Assembly (NCBI GenBank): GCA_003156805.1
Contig: PMHV01000059.1
Coordinates: 59,983 to 123,982, forward strand
Length of the DNA: 64,000 nt
Direction of reading: 5' to 3'
Source: Acidobacteriaceae bacterium
GTDB taxonomy: Bacteria; Acidobacteriota; Terriglobia; Terriglobales; Acidobacteriaceae
Shown here: positions 37,639 through 46,905 of the stretch, in pieces
Numbering within the stretch: position 1 is the stretch's first letter
Layout: every line of letters starts with the position of its first letter
Position numbers and translations under genes: made by a program
The notes under the pieces: generated by a model
Seen by the model: the letters and a program-made list of their open reading frames with translations, nothing else
Databases searched by the model: none
Told to the model about the DNA's origin: nothing

Positions 37639-37699
37639 TTGTTCTGGGTTACCGGTTTTACTTCCCTCCCAAGCACAGAGAATTGTTACGAGGACCAAC

Positions 37700-39877
37700 G
37701 TGCTCTTCTGTTTACTTCATGGGTTTGCGCGGCGCGGACGGGCTTGGTTCGCGCCCGCGCGAGGCTTTTTGTTGGCGGCTTGCGTTCTGCTGGGAGTTCA
37801 AGCGTTCGGGCAAACGCGCGTTCCAGCGCCACGATCCGGGCACCCTGACGATATCAGCGTAATCCAGCACGTCGTTTTTATCGTCAAAGAAAACCGCTCG
37901 TTCGACAATTACTTCGGTACCTATCCCGGCGCGAACGGAGCCACCACCGCGGTCATCTCCACCGGGCAAACCATCAGTTTGTTGCGCACGCCCGACCCCA
38001 TGCCGCGTGATCTGGGCCACGCCTGGTTTGACGCCCACACCGGCATGGACAACGGAAGCATGGATCTGTTTGACATTCTCGGCGAAGGAAGCATCAATGG
38101 GGACCTGCTGAGCATGTCGCAATTGACCCAGGCCGACATTCCCAACTACTTCAACTACGCGCAGCATTTTGTGTTGGGAGACAACACATTTTCCTCGCTG
38201 GCGGGGGCCAGTTTCGCCAATCACCTCTACACCGTGAGTGCCCAGTCCGGAAACGTGTTCGGCCAGGCGGATCTTTTGAACCAGAATGCGTGGGGATGCG
38301 ATGCCACCCCGGAAATGTATGTTTACCTGTGGAATGACGACGACACGGTCAACACCGTGTTCCCATGTTTTACTTTCGAGACGCTGGCAGATGAAATGCT
38401 AAGCGCGGGCGTGAGCTGGCGTTACTATGCCTCTCCGCAGGGTTTATCGGGTTACTCGTATTCGACGCTGGACGATTTCAGTGCGATCCGCTACGGCCCG
38501 GGGTGGAGCAACGTGGTCAATCACACGCAGTTCAACAGCGACGCGCTCAGCGGCAATTTGCCCGAGGTTTCCTGGCTGATGGCGCTCGCCGGGGACGACG
38601 ATCACCCTCCTTCAGCGGCCTGTCCGGGAGAGAATTGGGCGGTCAATACCCTGAATGCCATCATGAATGGCCCCGATTGGAATTCCACCGCAGTCTTTAT
38701 CTTGTGGGACGATTTTGGAGGGTTCTATGATCACGTGCCCCCGCCCGTGCTGGATAAATTTGGCCTTGGCCCGAGAGTGCCGCTGCTGATTATTTCTCCC
38801 TACGCGATCGCAGGATATATCTCGCACACCCAGTACGAAGCTTCATCCGTGCTGAAGTTCGTCGAGGAACGGTTTGGCCTGCCGCCTCTGGCGGAGCGGG
38901 ATGCGATCGCCAACGACATGACGGATAGCTTTAACTTTTCGCAGAATCCGATCGCTCCTTACATCCTGAGCCCGCGGGTTTGTCCTTTCATTACCCCGGA
39001 TTTCTACTCGGGCGTCCAGTCGGTGGGAGGAACAAGTACAGCGGAAACCCTGACCTTTGTGAATCAAGCGTCGAAGGCGCTGACCATTTCCAGTATCGCG
39101 ACCACGGGGGATTTCTCGCAGACCAATACCTGCCCGGCGAAGCTGAACAAGGCTCAGAGTTGCAATATAAACCTCGCCTTCGCCCCGACTGCGACAGGGC
39201 CGCGCACCGGCACGCTGACCATTACCGACAGCGACCCCAGCAGCCCGCAGGTTTCAAACCTCACCGGAACAGGCACATTTATTTCGCTCACCACACCCAA
39301 GAATTTCGGCACCGTCATTTACGGGGCGAAGAGTGCCCAGGCGATGACCCTGACCAACACAGGCGGCGCAGCCTTGGCCATTTCCAGCATCACCACCCGC
39401 GGACCGTTCACTGAGAGCGACAATTGTAGCGGCAGTGTTGTGGCCGGTGGCAGTTGCCAACTCACACTCAGCTTCGCACCAACTACATCCGGAATCGTCT
39501 ACGGCGATGTCATCGTGAACGCCACCGATCCGGCTAGCCCGGTGATGATCAACTTTTCGGGAACCGGTAAGGCGATCCGGTTTACGCCGGGCAGCCTGAC
39601 ATTCGCGTCGCAGCCGGTCGGCACCACCAGCAAGCCGCAGAATATAAAAGTCATGAATCCCTCCACAACCGACAATTTGATTATGGGAGCGGTCACCGCC
39701 GCGGGAGATTTTGCCGCCGAGTCGAACTGCCCGCAAACGTTGTCACCCGCCGCATCCTGTACCATTCGCGTTACTTTTACTCCAACGCAGACGGGAGTGC
39801 GCACGGGCGCGGTCACAGTGATTGACAGCGATTTCAGAAGTCCGCAAGTGCTGGCTTTGACGGGGACAGGAAGCTAG
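37700..39877 (+). CDS. Phospholipase C/acid-phosphatase-type phosphoesterase with choice-of-anchor D repeats
   Basis: 725-residue secreted protein. A signal segment ([16 protein letters not shown]) is followed by the phosphoesterase family (phospholipase C/AcpA) signature [23 protein letters not shown]. Further active-site motifs are [27 protein letters not shown] and [21 protein letters not shown]. After about residue 435 come three ~95-residue Ig-like ASPM/SPD-2/Hydin (choice-of-anchor D) modules. Each has [15 protein letters not shown]-type and [18 protein letters not shown]-type strands. These bacterial Ig-like repeats often mediate surface attachment. Start GTG at 37700 with GAGGA upstream. 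The substrate may be phospholipid or a phosphomonoester. Confidence 0.92.
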   Translation: MLFCLLHGFARRGRAWFAPARGFLLAACVLLGVQAFGQTRVPAPRSGHPDDISVIQHVVFIVKENRSFDNYFGTYPGANGATTAVISTGQTISLLRTPDPMPRDLGHAWFDAHTGMDNGSMDLFDILGEGSINGDLLSMSQLTQADIPNYFNYAQHFVLGDNTFSSLAGASFANHLYTVSAQSGNVFGQADLLNQNAWGCDATPEMYVYLWNDDDTVNTVFPCFTFETLADEMLSAGVSWRYYASPQGLSGYSYSTLDDFSAIRYGPGWSNVVNHTQFNSDALSGNLPEVSWLMALAGDDDHPPSAACPGENWAVNTLNAIMNGPDWNSTAVFILWDDFGGFYDHVPPPVLDKFGLGPRVPLLIISPYAIAGYISHTQYEASSVLKFVEERFGLPPLAERDAIANDMTDSFNFSQNPIAPYILSPRVCPFITPDFYSGVQSVGGTSTAETLTFVNQASKALTISSIATTGDFSQTNTCPAKLNKAQSCNINLAFAPTATGPRTGTLTITDSDPSSPQVSNLTGTGTFISLTTPKNFGTVIYGAKSAQAMTLTNTGGAALAISSITTRGPFTESDNCSGSVVAGGSCQLTLSFAPTTSGIVYGDVIVNATDPASPVMINFSGTGKAIRFTPGSLTFASQPVGTTSKPQNIKVMNPSTTDNLIMGAVTAAGDFAAESNCPQTLSPAASCTIRVTFTPTQTGVRTGAVTVIDSDFRSPQVLALTGTGS

Positions 39878-39951
39878 CGCGGCTTGCGGCGCATGTGGGA
39901 CGGCGCATGTCCAGAGCGCCTAATATCCAGCCGCGCGGTTCCCGACCGACG

Positions 39952-41220
39952 CTAATGTTTGTAGATCGTGGTGCTGGGGTGGTAGTTGCGCCAGTCGAAC
40001 CAATAGTCTTTCAGTGCGGGGATGCGATCGAGGCATTTGCCCTGAGCCGGACCTGACGTCGCGCAGCCCTGAAAGTTCCACTCGCTGGCGGTCTCGGTAT
40101 CCAGCAGAATCCAATCTTTGCTTTCGCTCTTAAGGAAGAATTCCGCATCATGGCCCCCGATGCGGCTGACGAACACGCGGAATGACTTACCATCCGGGCC
40201 CACGGCCACAAGCAAGGGTGTGCCGTGCACGCGGTCCAGAACCGGTGATTGCTTCACCAGCGCGTCCCAGGGATAAGCGCGGTCTGAGCCCTCGCTTTCG
40301 AGACCCACGACCACGTCTCGCGATTTCAGTTCCGTCCCCGGAAAGCTGATCACCACCGGATACTTGGCGACTTCCGGTTCCCAGTTGCTGTCATATTCCT
40401 TTACGTACTTGGGCACCTGAGCCAGAACGAGTCCGCCGGTAGTTTCGGATTTCCACTCTCCATAGGTGAGTTCGTCGCTGAGCACGAGTTCGAGCGACGC
40501 GCCCCGTAGCGGGCCATAGATGGCTTTGCCTGTGATCTGCTGCCACCACGTGCCGGTTTCCCGGTCGCGCATGAGGAAATTCTGGTTGTTGATGCCGGCC
40601 AGATAAAAATGCAACGTCTTGCCGTTCACGGATCGTGTCCACACCAGACCGGTGTGACAGAGCGTTCAATACGTGACCGCGACGGGGACGCCTCCGACCA
40701 CGTCGTTCAGAACGTGGTGGTAGGCCATTTGGCTGATGGGATAAGCGCGAGCGTCACTGCCCAAGCGCACCGCCAGGATCATTTCTTTTGGGTCGAGCTT
40801 GCTTTGTGCTTCAGCGTCGAATCGCGGGCTGTCGACGGGATGGAACATCCACTCGAAGTAGTTGAGCCGAGCCATCACGGCGGAAAAAGTGACGGCCAGC
40901 AGCGTGAGCACGAGGAGTCCCTTGCGCCAGAGGCCAACGGTTCTCCAAAGAGCGAAGGCAGGGACGAGGCAGGCCAGGGCTGCGATCAGCGTACCCAGAG
41001 GAGCGCGCTGGCGTAGCGCCATCGCAAGCCAGAGCGCGCGCGGCCCCTGATAACGGAACGGCCGAATGACGAAGGCAGGAATGAAAAACAGCGCGATTGC
41101 AGCGCTGGCGCAGACGCAGAACACAGTCCAGATCGAGCGCCGGGCTTGGCGGCTCGTCTGCGGCCGATAAGCTCGTTCCAGTGGCGGCGCGGATGGCGGA
41201 ACTGGCGACGACGCGTTCAT
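39952..41220 (-). CDS. DUF3179 membrane protein with in-frame TGA at the CxxC site (candidate selenoprotein)
   Basis: Reading through one TGA (40666-40668) gives a 422-residue protein with about three N-terminal membrane segments (SIWTVFCVCASAAIALFFIP; GTLIAALACLVPAFALW; GLLVLTLLAVTFSAVMA) and a C-terminal DUF3179 domain. The sequence runs VGGVPVAVTY-TGA-TLCHTGLVW. DUF3179 proteins have TYCxLC here, so the TGA replaces the first Cys and would give Sec185-x-x-Cys188. Frame and family similarity continue without a break on both sides (AYPISQMAYHHVLND before; RDRETGTWWQQITG after). A hairpin with a GGTCT loop follows the TGA. The ATG at 41220 is assumed; the frame is open to a TTG at 41271. The alternative is a recent nonsense mutation of a Cys codon. 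No sel genes are in the window. Confidence 0.8.
40636..40659 (-). promoter_or_regulatory. Candidate bacterial SECIS hairpin
   Basis: Read on the minus strand after the TGA: TGTC (40659-40656) and ACACC form the 5' arm, GGTCT (40650-40646) is the apical loop, and GGTGT then GACA form the 3' arm with one bulged G. The loop starts 15 nt after the TGA. The E. coli fdhF SECIS, bound by SelB, also has a GGUCU apical loop, about 18 nt after its UGA, and a one-base bulge. The structure lies wholly inside the coding frame, as bacterial SECIS elements do. Confidence 0.65.
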
Positions 41221-41295
41221 CGGTTGATTGGGCGAATGCTCAAACGGTCTTGAGCCGTGACTGTAAGCCAAAGAGCGTGGCCGGGGGAATAGTAT

Positions 41296-41333
41296 AAAAA
41301 ATGAAGAACCCCGATCCGCGCAGCGGATCGGGG
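41296..41333 (-). terminator. Strong intrinsic terminator of the minor-pilin operon
   Basis: A perfect 11-bp stem, CCCCGATCCGC (41309-41319) with GCGGATCGGGG (41323-41333), closes a 3-nt loop. On the minus strand it is followed by TTCTTCATTTTTT. It lies 25 bases beyond the stop of the pilX-like gene. Confidence 0.92.
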
Positions 41334-41357
41334 CGGTAGTAAGTCGAGCCGGTTGAT

Positions 41358-44198
41358 TTACTGGGGCGTGTAATTCTGGTGATAGCTGAGGTCCACCACG
41401 TCCTGGAAACTCGGTGTGCCCGGAGGCAAATTCGCCGGACTCAGGAACAGCGTGTCAAACCAGAAGTTGCGTTTCGGCGCACCGTACACTACCGTGCAAC
41501 ACTTAAAGGTACCCGTGTTGTATTCCGCGTAGTACATGCTGACCAGCGACCCATCGTAATTGAGTATGGCCTGGTTGCCGGGGCTGGCGGCGTTCGAGCC
41601 CCAGTTTTCGAGGAGGCGCAAGAAGTTGTGCAACCCTCCGTCGGTGCCGAAGTCCTCACCTGCGGATGTTTCCCAGCCTGGCTCCGGGAATGGTATGTTT
41701 TTGCCTCCCGCAACCGCCATACGATAATAGGTCTGCGCGGAGGGTAGACGATTGCCGAGCGCGGTGGGGTTGTTCAGACTGTTTAGATCGGTCCAGTTGT
41801 CGGAGAGGATCGAGACTGCGTCGGCGATAATCGCCGCCGCGGAATGCGGTGTGGTGGTGTTGGTGCCCGCGCTGCTCCAAAATGGATCGGAGACGCCGCT
41901 GTTGTAGTCGCCTTGCACGTAAACCGGATTCTCTGAGACCACGGTAAATCCGCCGCCGTTGTTGTCCCAGCGCACGGGCAGGTAGCTGGTGCCGCCGCTC
42001 ATGCCGCCATCCACCAGCTTTAGAGCGTGACGCGCGCCAGTCACCGCATTGGCCTGGCCGGTGGTGTTGCAGGCGAAGGTGGTGTTCGGTGCGGCGTTGA
42101 TTTGAACGTACGGGTTCAGCGGCGTCTTAGTGTTTTGACCAAATCCGTTGCCAATGTTCGCAGCTCCCCAGTTGTCGAGGACTCCATTCTGATCTACGTC
42201 CTCGGGAGAGTAGGTGTAGTACGTGGCAGCCTCCTTGACGCCATCTGGCGTATTTGAGGTTACGGGCTGCGTCGAGTTTACGACATCTTCAAGGCCGGAC
42301 TCCCCGCTGATCACGCCCGGCGGGGTCGCTCCGCCGTTAGACGCGTTCGGATCCGTTAACATGCCGCGATGATCGGAGAAGTACAACACGTAGCCATTCT
42401 GGTTGGTAAGATTCACTGACTTACCAGCGCCCGCGCCGAACGGACCCTTGCCCTCCAGCCACAGCGCCAGATTACCCACGTCGAGTTCCGCGGCGTTTAT
42501 GATCCCGTTCACCGCGCAACCGTTGGGGTTGTCCCTCATTTCGCCTTCCCGGGGGTCATATAAATTGATGGGGTACCAGTTGTTCATGGGAGTTGCGCCG
42601 CCCGTAGGAGAGGTGGCGCTAGGCGAGAGCTGCTGCAGAATCAGGATAGCGTTCGGGTTGATTGAATTGCTGCCCGCGGACCCGTTCGGAGCAGTCAGAA
42701 CCGTGTTATAGGCGCGCCCGAAGCCATACCCCAGCCATTGCGTCGTGATACCCACCCATTTGCCGCTGGCGCTGTTCAGGTATTCGACGCGGATCCAGGC
42801 GCCTACTCCGCCTGGGTTGGTCGGAGCGGTGGGCGGATTGGTTGTGAGTTCGCCGAGCAGAGGCCACGAGGTCCAGCCGTAGGCAAGGCCGGTGGCGGGG
42901 TTGATCGGCGGGGTCCAATTGGCATCCACGCTGGTGTTCGCCATGGCGTAGTATTCGGCGCCGCCTGCCGCTGCTCCTGCGGTGGTAAAAGCGGTTGCCA
43001 CGGCTTGGGAACCATTGAGCGTAAATTGCACGTCTTGTCCGTCGAGGATAGGTCCGCGCTCTGGATGAAGGTCGGCCTGAGTGTCGGCCAGCAGGATACG
43101 AATTTCTGCTTTGTTGTACTCGCGCGATTGTCCAATCGTGCTGGTGGAAAGCTCGCCGGCCAGGGGTTTGCGAATGATCTGAATTGGATCGGTGCAAGGC
43201 GGCGGATTGCTGGTGCAGCTATTCTGCACGAAGGGCAACTGAAGGTTGCTCGCCCCGGTCGCCCCGTTTACGAAGAAGCCGTTGAAGGTTGACGCGGCGA
43301 TACTGGGAAAACCTGGGTTTGCAGTACCGAGGGGAGTGCTGAGGGGTGGTATACCCCCGCTCCAACTGGCATCCCCTGGAATGGCACTTGGCAGCGAGAT
43401 ACAATTTGCCCCGGGCGGAGGGAAGGTATTGAGCGGACAGCCCGAACTTGCGTTGGGAGCGTACACCGTACCGCCATATCCGGACGAGGTAAGGTGACCG
43501 TTCTCCAGTCGATCCGTGATGATCTGGCCAAAAGCTGCGACCTTGTCGTCAAAAACCAGGTCCGCGCCGGAGGCGAGGAACAGGTTGCCGTTGGTGTGGA
43601 CGCGGCCCCCAAAGCTGAAGTTGGGACCGGCGAAATAGCTGCAGTCGTAGCCGCAAAACACGCCGAACTGAAATACCGGAATCAGGGCCACTTCGATGCC
43701 GCGGGTCATATTCACCGACGCCCCAGTCGGCCGGGTGGCATTCACTTGCAACGTCATGGGAATGATTTCGGCATACAGCCCCTGGTCGGGGCCTGAGCTA
43801 ATGGTATTGGACGTGGTTACGGGGTTGCCGTTGGCATCGGTAGCGTAGGTGATGCCCTCAGTGTAGGTGACCGTACCCACCATTGCCGGGGTGGGCGGAA
43901 AATTGATCAAGTTCTGAATCTGGCTGTTGATGGGCGAGGCGCTCGTCTGGTAGAGCGAGGACAGGTCTGCCGTCAGCTTCTCCATGCCCGACTCGGCGTC
44001 ATAATAGGCGATATTGTCTTCCAGGCCATTGCCTCCGGCGCGTACTTCATTGCTCACCATAAACAGGAGTCCGACCGCCAGCCCCGAAAGCAGGACCATG
44101 ATCAGCAGAGCCGCGATCAGGGTAAAACCCCGCGTGCTATTCTTCGACTTGGACTTCGACTTCGACCTTGACTTTGATTTCCCTATACTCGTCCCCAT
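41358..44198 (-). CDS. PilX-like minor pilin/pilus assembly protein, very large, with Lys-Ser repeat leader
   Basis: 946-residue protein, last gene of the operon. The N-terminus is MGTSIGKSKSRSKSKSKSKN followed by a type IV prepilin-like segment RGFTLIAALLIMVLLSGLAVG, in which the usual Glu at position +5 is Ala. The downstream AGGNGLEDNIAYYDAESGMEKL segment is PilX_N-like. Residues ~120-946 are Asn/Gly/Pro-rich with no catalytic motif. The family is usually under 250 residues, so the C-terminal ~800 residues are an unusual extension, possibly an exposed adhesive or tip domain. The ATG at 44198 has GAGGAG upstream. The first 25 codons contain a degenerate 6-bp repeat. Confidence 0.82.
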   Translation of the reverse strand: MGTSIGKSKSRSKSKSKSKNSTRGFTLIAALLIMVLLSGLAVGLLFMVSNEVRAGGNGLEDNIAYYDAESGMEKLTADLSSLYQTSASPINSQIQNLINFPPTPAMVGTVTYTEGITYATDANGNPVTTSNTISSGPDQGLYAEIIPMTLQVNATRPTGASVNMTRGIEVALIPVFQFGVFCGYDCSYFAGPNFSFGGRVHTNGNLFLASGADLVFDDKVAAFGQIITDRLENGHLTSSGYGGTVYAPNASSGCPLNTFPPPGANCISLPSAIPGDASWSGGIPPLSTPLGTANPGFPSIAASTFNGFFVNGATGASNLQLPFVQNSCTSNPPPCTDPIQIIRKPLAGELSTSTIGQSREYNKAEIRILLADTQADLHPERGPILDGQDVQFTLNGSQAVATAFTTAGAAAGGAEYYAMANTSVDANWTPPINPATGLAYGWTSWPLLGELTTNPPTAPTNPGGVGAWIRVEYLNSASGKWVGITTQWLGYGFGRAYNTVLTAPNGSAGSNSINPNAILILQQLSPSATSPTGGATPMNNWYPINLYDPREGEMRDNPNGCAVNGIINAAELDVGNLALWLEGKGPFGAGAGKSVNLTNQNGYVLYFSDHRGMLTDPNASNGGATPPGVISGESGLEDVVNSTQPVTSNTPDGVKEAATYYTYSPEDVDQNGVLDNWGAANIGNGFGQNTKTPLNPYVQINAAPNTTFACNTTGQANAVTGARHALKLVDGGMSGGTSYLPVRWDNNGGGFTVVSENPVYVQGDYNSGVSDPFWSSAGTNTTTPHSAAAIIADAVSILSDNWTDLNSLNNPTALGNRLPSAQTYYRMAVAGGKNIPFPEPGWETSAGEDFGTDGGLHNFLRLLENWGSNAASPGNQAILNYDGSLVSMYYAEYNTGTFKCCTVVYGAPKRNFWFDTLFLSPANLPPGTPSFQDVVDLSYHQNYTPQ
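44150..44185 (-). repeat. Degenerate hexanucleotide repeat encoding (Lys-Ser)n
   Basis: Six-base units of the form AAGTCG/AAATCA/AAGTCC are repeated in tandem at the 5' end of the pilX-like gene and encode alternating Lys-Ser (one Arg). A variable number of units would change the leader length without a frame shift. Confidence 0.7.
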
Positions 44199-44226
44199 GT
44201 ATGTCTCCTCGCTCCCCTGAAACCCC

Positions 44227-45306
44227 TCACTGGTAGGTGTTGCGGAACGCCATGTTGCGTGCGCTGATCGATGTCGCCAGATACATGTTTTGTGACCGAT
44301 TGCCATTCGGCGTCAAACTCTCTCCCATGACCACCAGGTTGATTTTCTGAATCAAGTTGGGGGATTCGCCCACTCCGATGGGATTGGGTTCGTTTGCGTC
44401 CAGCACGTTGGTGGTGGAGTTGTATACGTCATAGGAGAACTGCAGATTAATGATATTGTCGGCCACTGGCACGGGGGTTAATCCGTTTACCTGGCGCATC
44501 AGGCGCGGAAGCTGGCCGTTGGTTGGAACTGTTAAGTAGTAGGTAACGGCGAAAAGGCGGTAGGCCGTGGTGGGAGTACCGGCGGCGATCGCCTGAATGT
44601 TATTGGTGATGCCAGGGGCCGCGCCCGGCTGGTTCACGTTTAACGGGTCGGTGGCAGCAAAGCTGATGCCGCCCGCAGTCAGCCCCGTAACTTCGCCCAC
44701 CGCGTTGCCCGCGGAATTGCTAAGTAGAATGAGGTCCCCCACCTGGATGCCTCCGGGAGAATTGATCGCGACCGGGGCGGGAATATAAATCGGGTTAGGC
44801 GCCACGGTGATCGAGGTGCCATTTGACCCGGCGGGAAAAGTCACGGTGTACTCAAACAGCGGAAAATTGTAGTCGGCATAGACCACCGTGATGCTGTCGT
44901 TAACCTGTCCTGGAGCGGAAGGAACTGTCGCGTTGCCTTGCACGCCGTTGCTGTACCCGGGGATGATTCCGTACATGTAATTGTTCGTGTACGTATAAGC
45001 GGGAACGTAGCAGGTGCCGCTCTGATCGCAACCGTATTTCTCAGGGGAAGATCCACCTCCGGTGGGCAACTGGACCCCGCCGGTGGGCAAGCCTGCGCCG
45101 GCCATGTTGATGTCCTTATTCATGATCTCCATGGCGGCACGCATGTTTTGCTGGCCCTCGATGCGTTGTGCAACGATAAACGTGGAATCCATGCCGGTCT
45201 TGAACAATGAGGTCAGAGCGGCCATAACGATGAGACCCAGGGCCATCGAGATCAGAAGCTCGATTAGAGTGAATCCGCTGTCGTTCTTTCCTGCTTGCAT
45301 CTTCAT
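44227..45306 (-). CDS. PilW-like minor pilin (prepilin N-methylation domain)
   Basis: About 359 residues with a short leader and the class III signal DSGFTLIELLISMALGLIVMAALTSLF, where cleavage follows Gly and Phe is methylated. The IEGQQNMRAAMEIMNKDINMAGAG segment is typical of PilW-like proteins. The rest is a beta-rich globular domain with MYGIIPGYSN and SVVYADYNFPLFEYTV-like strands. The start may be the ATG at 45306 or the one at 45300; a GTGAGGA sequence lies immediately upstream. Fifteen bases separate it from the preceding pilV-like gene. It is likely exported and assembled as a minor tip component. Confidence 0.88.
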   Translation of the reverse strand: MKMQAGKNDSGFTLIELLISMALGLIVMAALTSLFKTGMDSTFIVAQRIEGQQNMRAAMEIMNKDINMAGAGLPTGGVQLPTGGGSSPEKYGCDQSGTCYVPAYTYTNNYMYGIIPGYSNGVQGNATVPSAPGQVNDSITVVYADYNFPLFEYTVTFPAGSNGTSITVAPNPIYIPAPVAINSPGGIQVGDLILLSNSAGNAVGEVTGLTAGGISFAATDPLNVNQPGAAPGITNNIQAIAAGTPTTAYRLFAVTYYLTVPTNGQLPRLMRQVNGLTPVPVADNIINLQFSYDVYNSTTNVLDANEPNPIGVGESPNLIQKINLVVMGESLTPNGNRSQNMYLATSISARNMAFRNTYQ

Positions 45307-45321
45307 AATCCTCACCAGTGC

Positions 45322-45924
45322 TTAGCGGTATGTCGAGATCAGGGCATTCACGGTGTAATCGCGCGAAGCCGTCATCCCGGGTTTGGTATAGGAAACGGTG
45401 ACCACAATCTGTTTCAAATTGGGGTCGATGGTGACGCCATCGCTTTCCAGTACGCTATTGATGGCAATCGTCCGGGTGAAGTTGGCCAGGCTCATGGCCA
45501 CGTCATCCGCGGTTCCCAGGATGCCATCCGGACCGGGAAGGACTACGCATTCCGGGCCGGCCGGGCAGATCCCGTTAGCTGGATAGTTGATGTCGTCCAC
45601 GGTGCCCACCAGGCCATCCGGGCCGGCTGCGAGAAGCTGTGTTGGGCCGGCGGTGAAGATGCCGTTGGGGAAGTTGGCGATTTGAGCGAACACGATCTGC
45701 TGGGTGTTGCGGGCGGTGTAGATGCTCTCCATCGCCTCCAGGGCTTTCTGCCGCGCAATCAAATCCTCCTGGGCCGACTTGGTCGCGCCTATCGCCGTTC
45801 CAAACACGGCGATCAGAGCTACCAGGCTAATGGTCATGATGGCGATTGCGATCATGACCTCAACCAGCGAGAAGCCGCGCTGGGATTGGCGGGCTGGCAT
45901 TCGAGTCTTTGGGTTTCGCGTCAT
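45322..45924 (-). CDS. PilV-like minor pilin
   Basis: 200-residue prepilin-like protein. The leader MTRNPKTRMPARQSQRG precedes GFSLVEVMIAIAIMTISLVALIAVFG, the methylated N-terminal helix with the canonical Glu5. The globular part has repeated GPDGxxGTxDD turns (GPDGLVGTVDDI and GPDGILGTADDV), which resemble Ca2+-binding DxDG-type loops. The ATG at 45924 lies two bases after the stop of the gspH-like gene, and its stop is 15 bases before the pilW-like gene. All four genes are therefore tightly linked. Confidence 0.9.
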   Translation of the reverse strand: MTRNPKTRMPARQSQRGFSLVEVMIAIAIMTISLVALIAVFGTAIGATKSAQEDLIARQKALEAMESIYTARNTQQIVFAQIANFPNGIFTAGPTQLLAAGPDGLVGTVDDINYPANGICPAGPECVVLPGPDGILGTADDVAMSLANFTRTIAINSVLESDGVTIDPNLKQIVVTVSYTKPGMTASRDYTVNALISTYR

Positions 45925-45926
45925 GG

Positions 45927-46553
45927 TTATTGTTGTACCCACGTGTTTACTCCCGCCTGCAAATACAGGCGCCATCCACGGATTCTGCCCGTGGCGCCGA
46001 AAACGGTAATTGCCCGCGAACTGTAAAGGTCGCCGGCGCGTCCCATGTAGAGCACTCCGCTGTTCCAGTTGCCCAGCAGATCCTGGGAAGAACCGTCGGG
46101 CATGAACATGACATAGTCTTGGCTGCCCAGGCCCATGCCTTGATCGAAGTCAATGGCGACGGTCCCAGCGCCAAACCCATCCGGCACGGCCGCGGCAGTG
46201 CTGGGATAGCCTGCCTGCGTCGAGAACGTGACGTCTGGCGGCAGGGTGAGAGTGTCGACCACCACCGGCGCGGGCGAGACCGGCACGGCGTAGTCCCAGC
46301 GCGCAATCGTGATGGTGCTCGGGTTGGGGGCGCCCGGGTTTGTGAAGGTTACGATGTAGCGTTTGCGCTGCACGATAGACAGATTCTGGTAGTTGCGCAA
46401 TGCCATCAACGTCGTGTCGTAAGCGGAGCTGACGTTGTTCTGCTTCATCATGGGCAGCAACGCGATGACGGAAACAGCCGCGACCGTGAAACCGATGGCG
46501 ACGACGATCATCATTTCCAGCAGTGAGAAGCCGTTTTGTTTTCTCGATGCCAT
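45927..46553 (-). CDS. FimT/GspH-like minor pilin
   Basis: 208-residue prepilin-like protein and first gene of the operon. The leader MASRKQN is followed by GFSLLEMMIVVAIGFTVAAVSVIALLP, with the conserved Gly, Phe and Glu5. The C-terminal half is a beta-sandwich region (RKRYIVTFTNPG, GRIRGWRLYLQAG) resembling GspH/FimT minor pseudopilins. The ATG at 46553 has an AGGGA ribosome-binding site; the longer upstream frame is rejected because it precedes the class III leader. Proteins of this kind prime assembly of type IV pili or type II secretion pseudopili. Confidence 0.88.
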   Translation of the reverse strand: MASRKQNGFSLLEMMIVVAIGFTVAAVSVIALLPMMKQNNVSSAYDTTLMALRNYQNLSIVQRKRYIVTFTNPGAPNPSTITIARWDYAVPVSPAPVVVDTLTLPPDVTFSTQAGYPSTAAAVPDGFGAGTVAIDFDQGMGLGSQDYVMFMPDGSSQDLLGNWNSGVLYMGRAGDLYSSRAITVFGATGRIRGWRLYLQAGVNTWVQQ

Positions 46554-46905
46554 AATCCCTTGCTGGGCGAACCGCCCGATTCTCCAAATGCTGGCCGCTC
46601 TTGGCGCCGGCCGCGCGCCGGTGTCCGAAAAACTCAACCGCCTGACCGGCCGAAACCTGCGTTGCTTGCCGGGAGAGCAATCCGAAGCGCACTTGCTGCG
46701 GGGAGGTAGACTTCATCCTAGGAAGGCGCTCCAGTGGCGTCAAAGCACGACGGTGCAATGCCGGGACATTGGCCTTTTGTAATTGGAGTGGTTACCCACG
46801 TCACCGCATTGACTCTGCTTTACTTAATGCGTTTCTCACGACGCTAGTCCGACGGGGGCGTGACTCCGGTAACTTGTCGGCGGAACCGGCGTGATCCTAC
46901 GATGG
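46554..46905. other. Divergent intergenic region between pilin operon and PilZ gene
   Basis: Holds the candidate minus-strand promoter at 46715-46743. No convincing promoter for the plus-strand PilZ gene and no convincing sigma-54 site was found. A long open frame extends the gspH-like gene upstream but shows no pilin leader. Confidence 0.5.
46715..46743 (-). promoter_or_regulatory. Candidate promoter of the minor-pilin operon
   Basis: On the minus strand TTGACG (46743-46738) and TAGGAT (46720-46715) are separated by exactly 17 bases, giving five of six and four of six matches to sigma-70 consensus. The predicted leader is about 155 bases. Confidence 0.4.

Larger units (their letters stand above)
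37305..37699. other. Intergenic region with promoter and inverted repeat
   Basis: Divergent interval between the HAD gene and the phosphoesterase gene. It carries a perfect inverted repeat (37562-37591) and a promoter-like TTGACA/AAGAAT pair (37610-37638), annotated separately. The remaining bases show nothing recognisable. Confidence 0.5.

Noticed and set aside
40666-40668. Calling the DUF3179 gene a pseudogene from a nonsense mutation
   Set aside because: A single TGA exactly at the redox Cys, followed by a SECIS-like hairpin and no other frame damage, fits Sec better. It cannot be fully excluded without checking the sel genes.
40644-41271. Treating the DUF3179 region as two separate genes (40666-41271 and 39952-40644)
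   Set aside because: The downstream part would start at an internal GTG lacking a ribosome-binding site and would miss part of the DUF3179 domain. Family similarity runs in frame across the TGA.
46755-46790. Possible sigma-54 (-24/-12) site on the minus strand upstream of the pilin operon (TGTCCCGGCATTGCA)
   Set aside because: The GG of the -24 element is GT and the distance to the GC of -12 is one base short of consensus.
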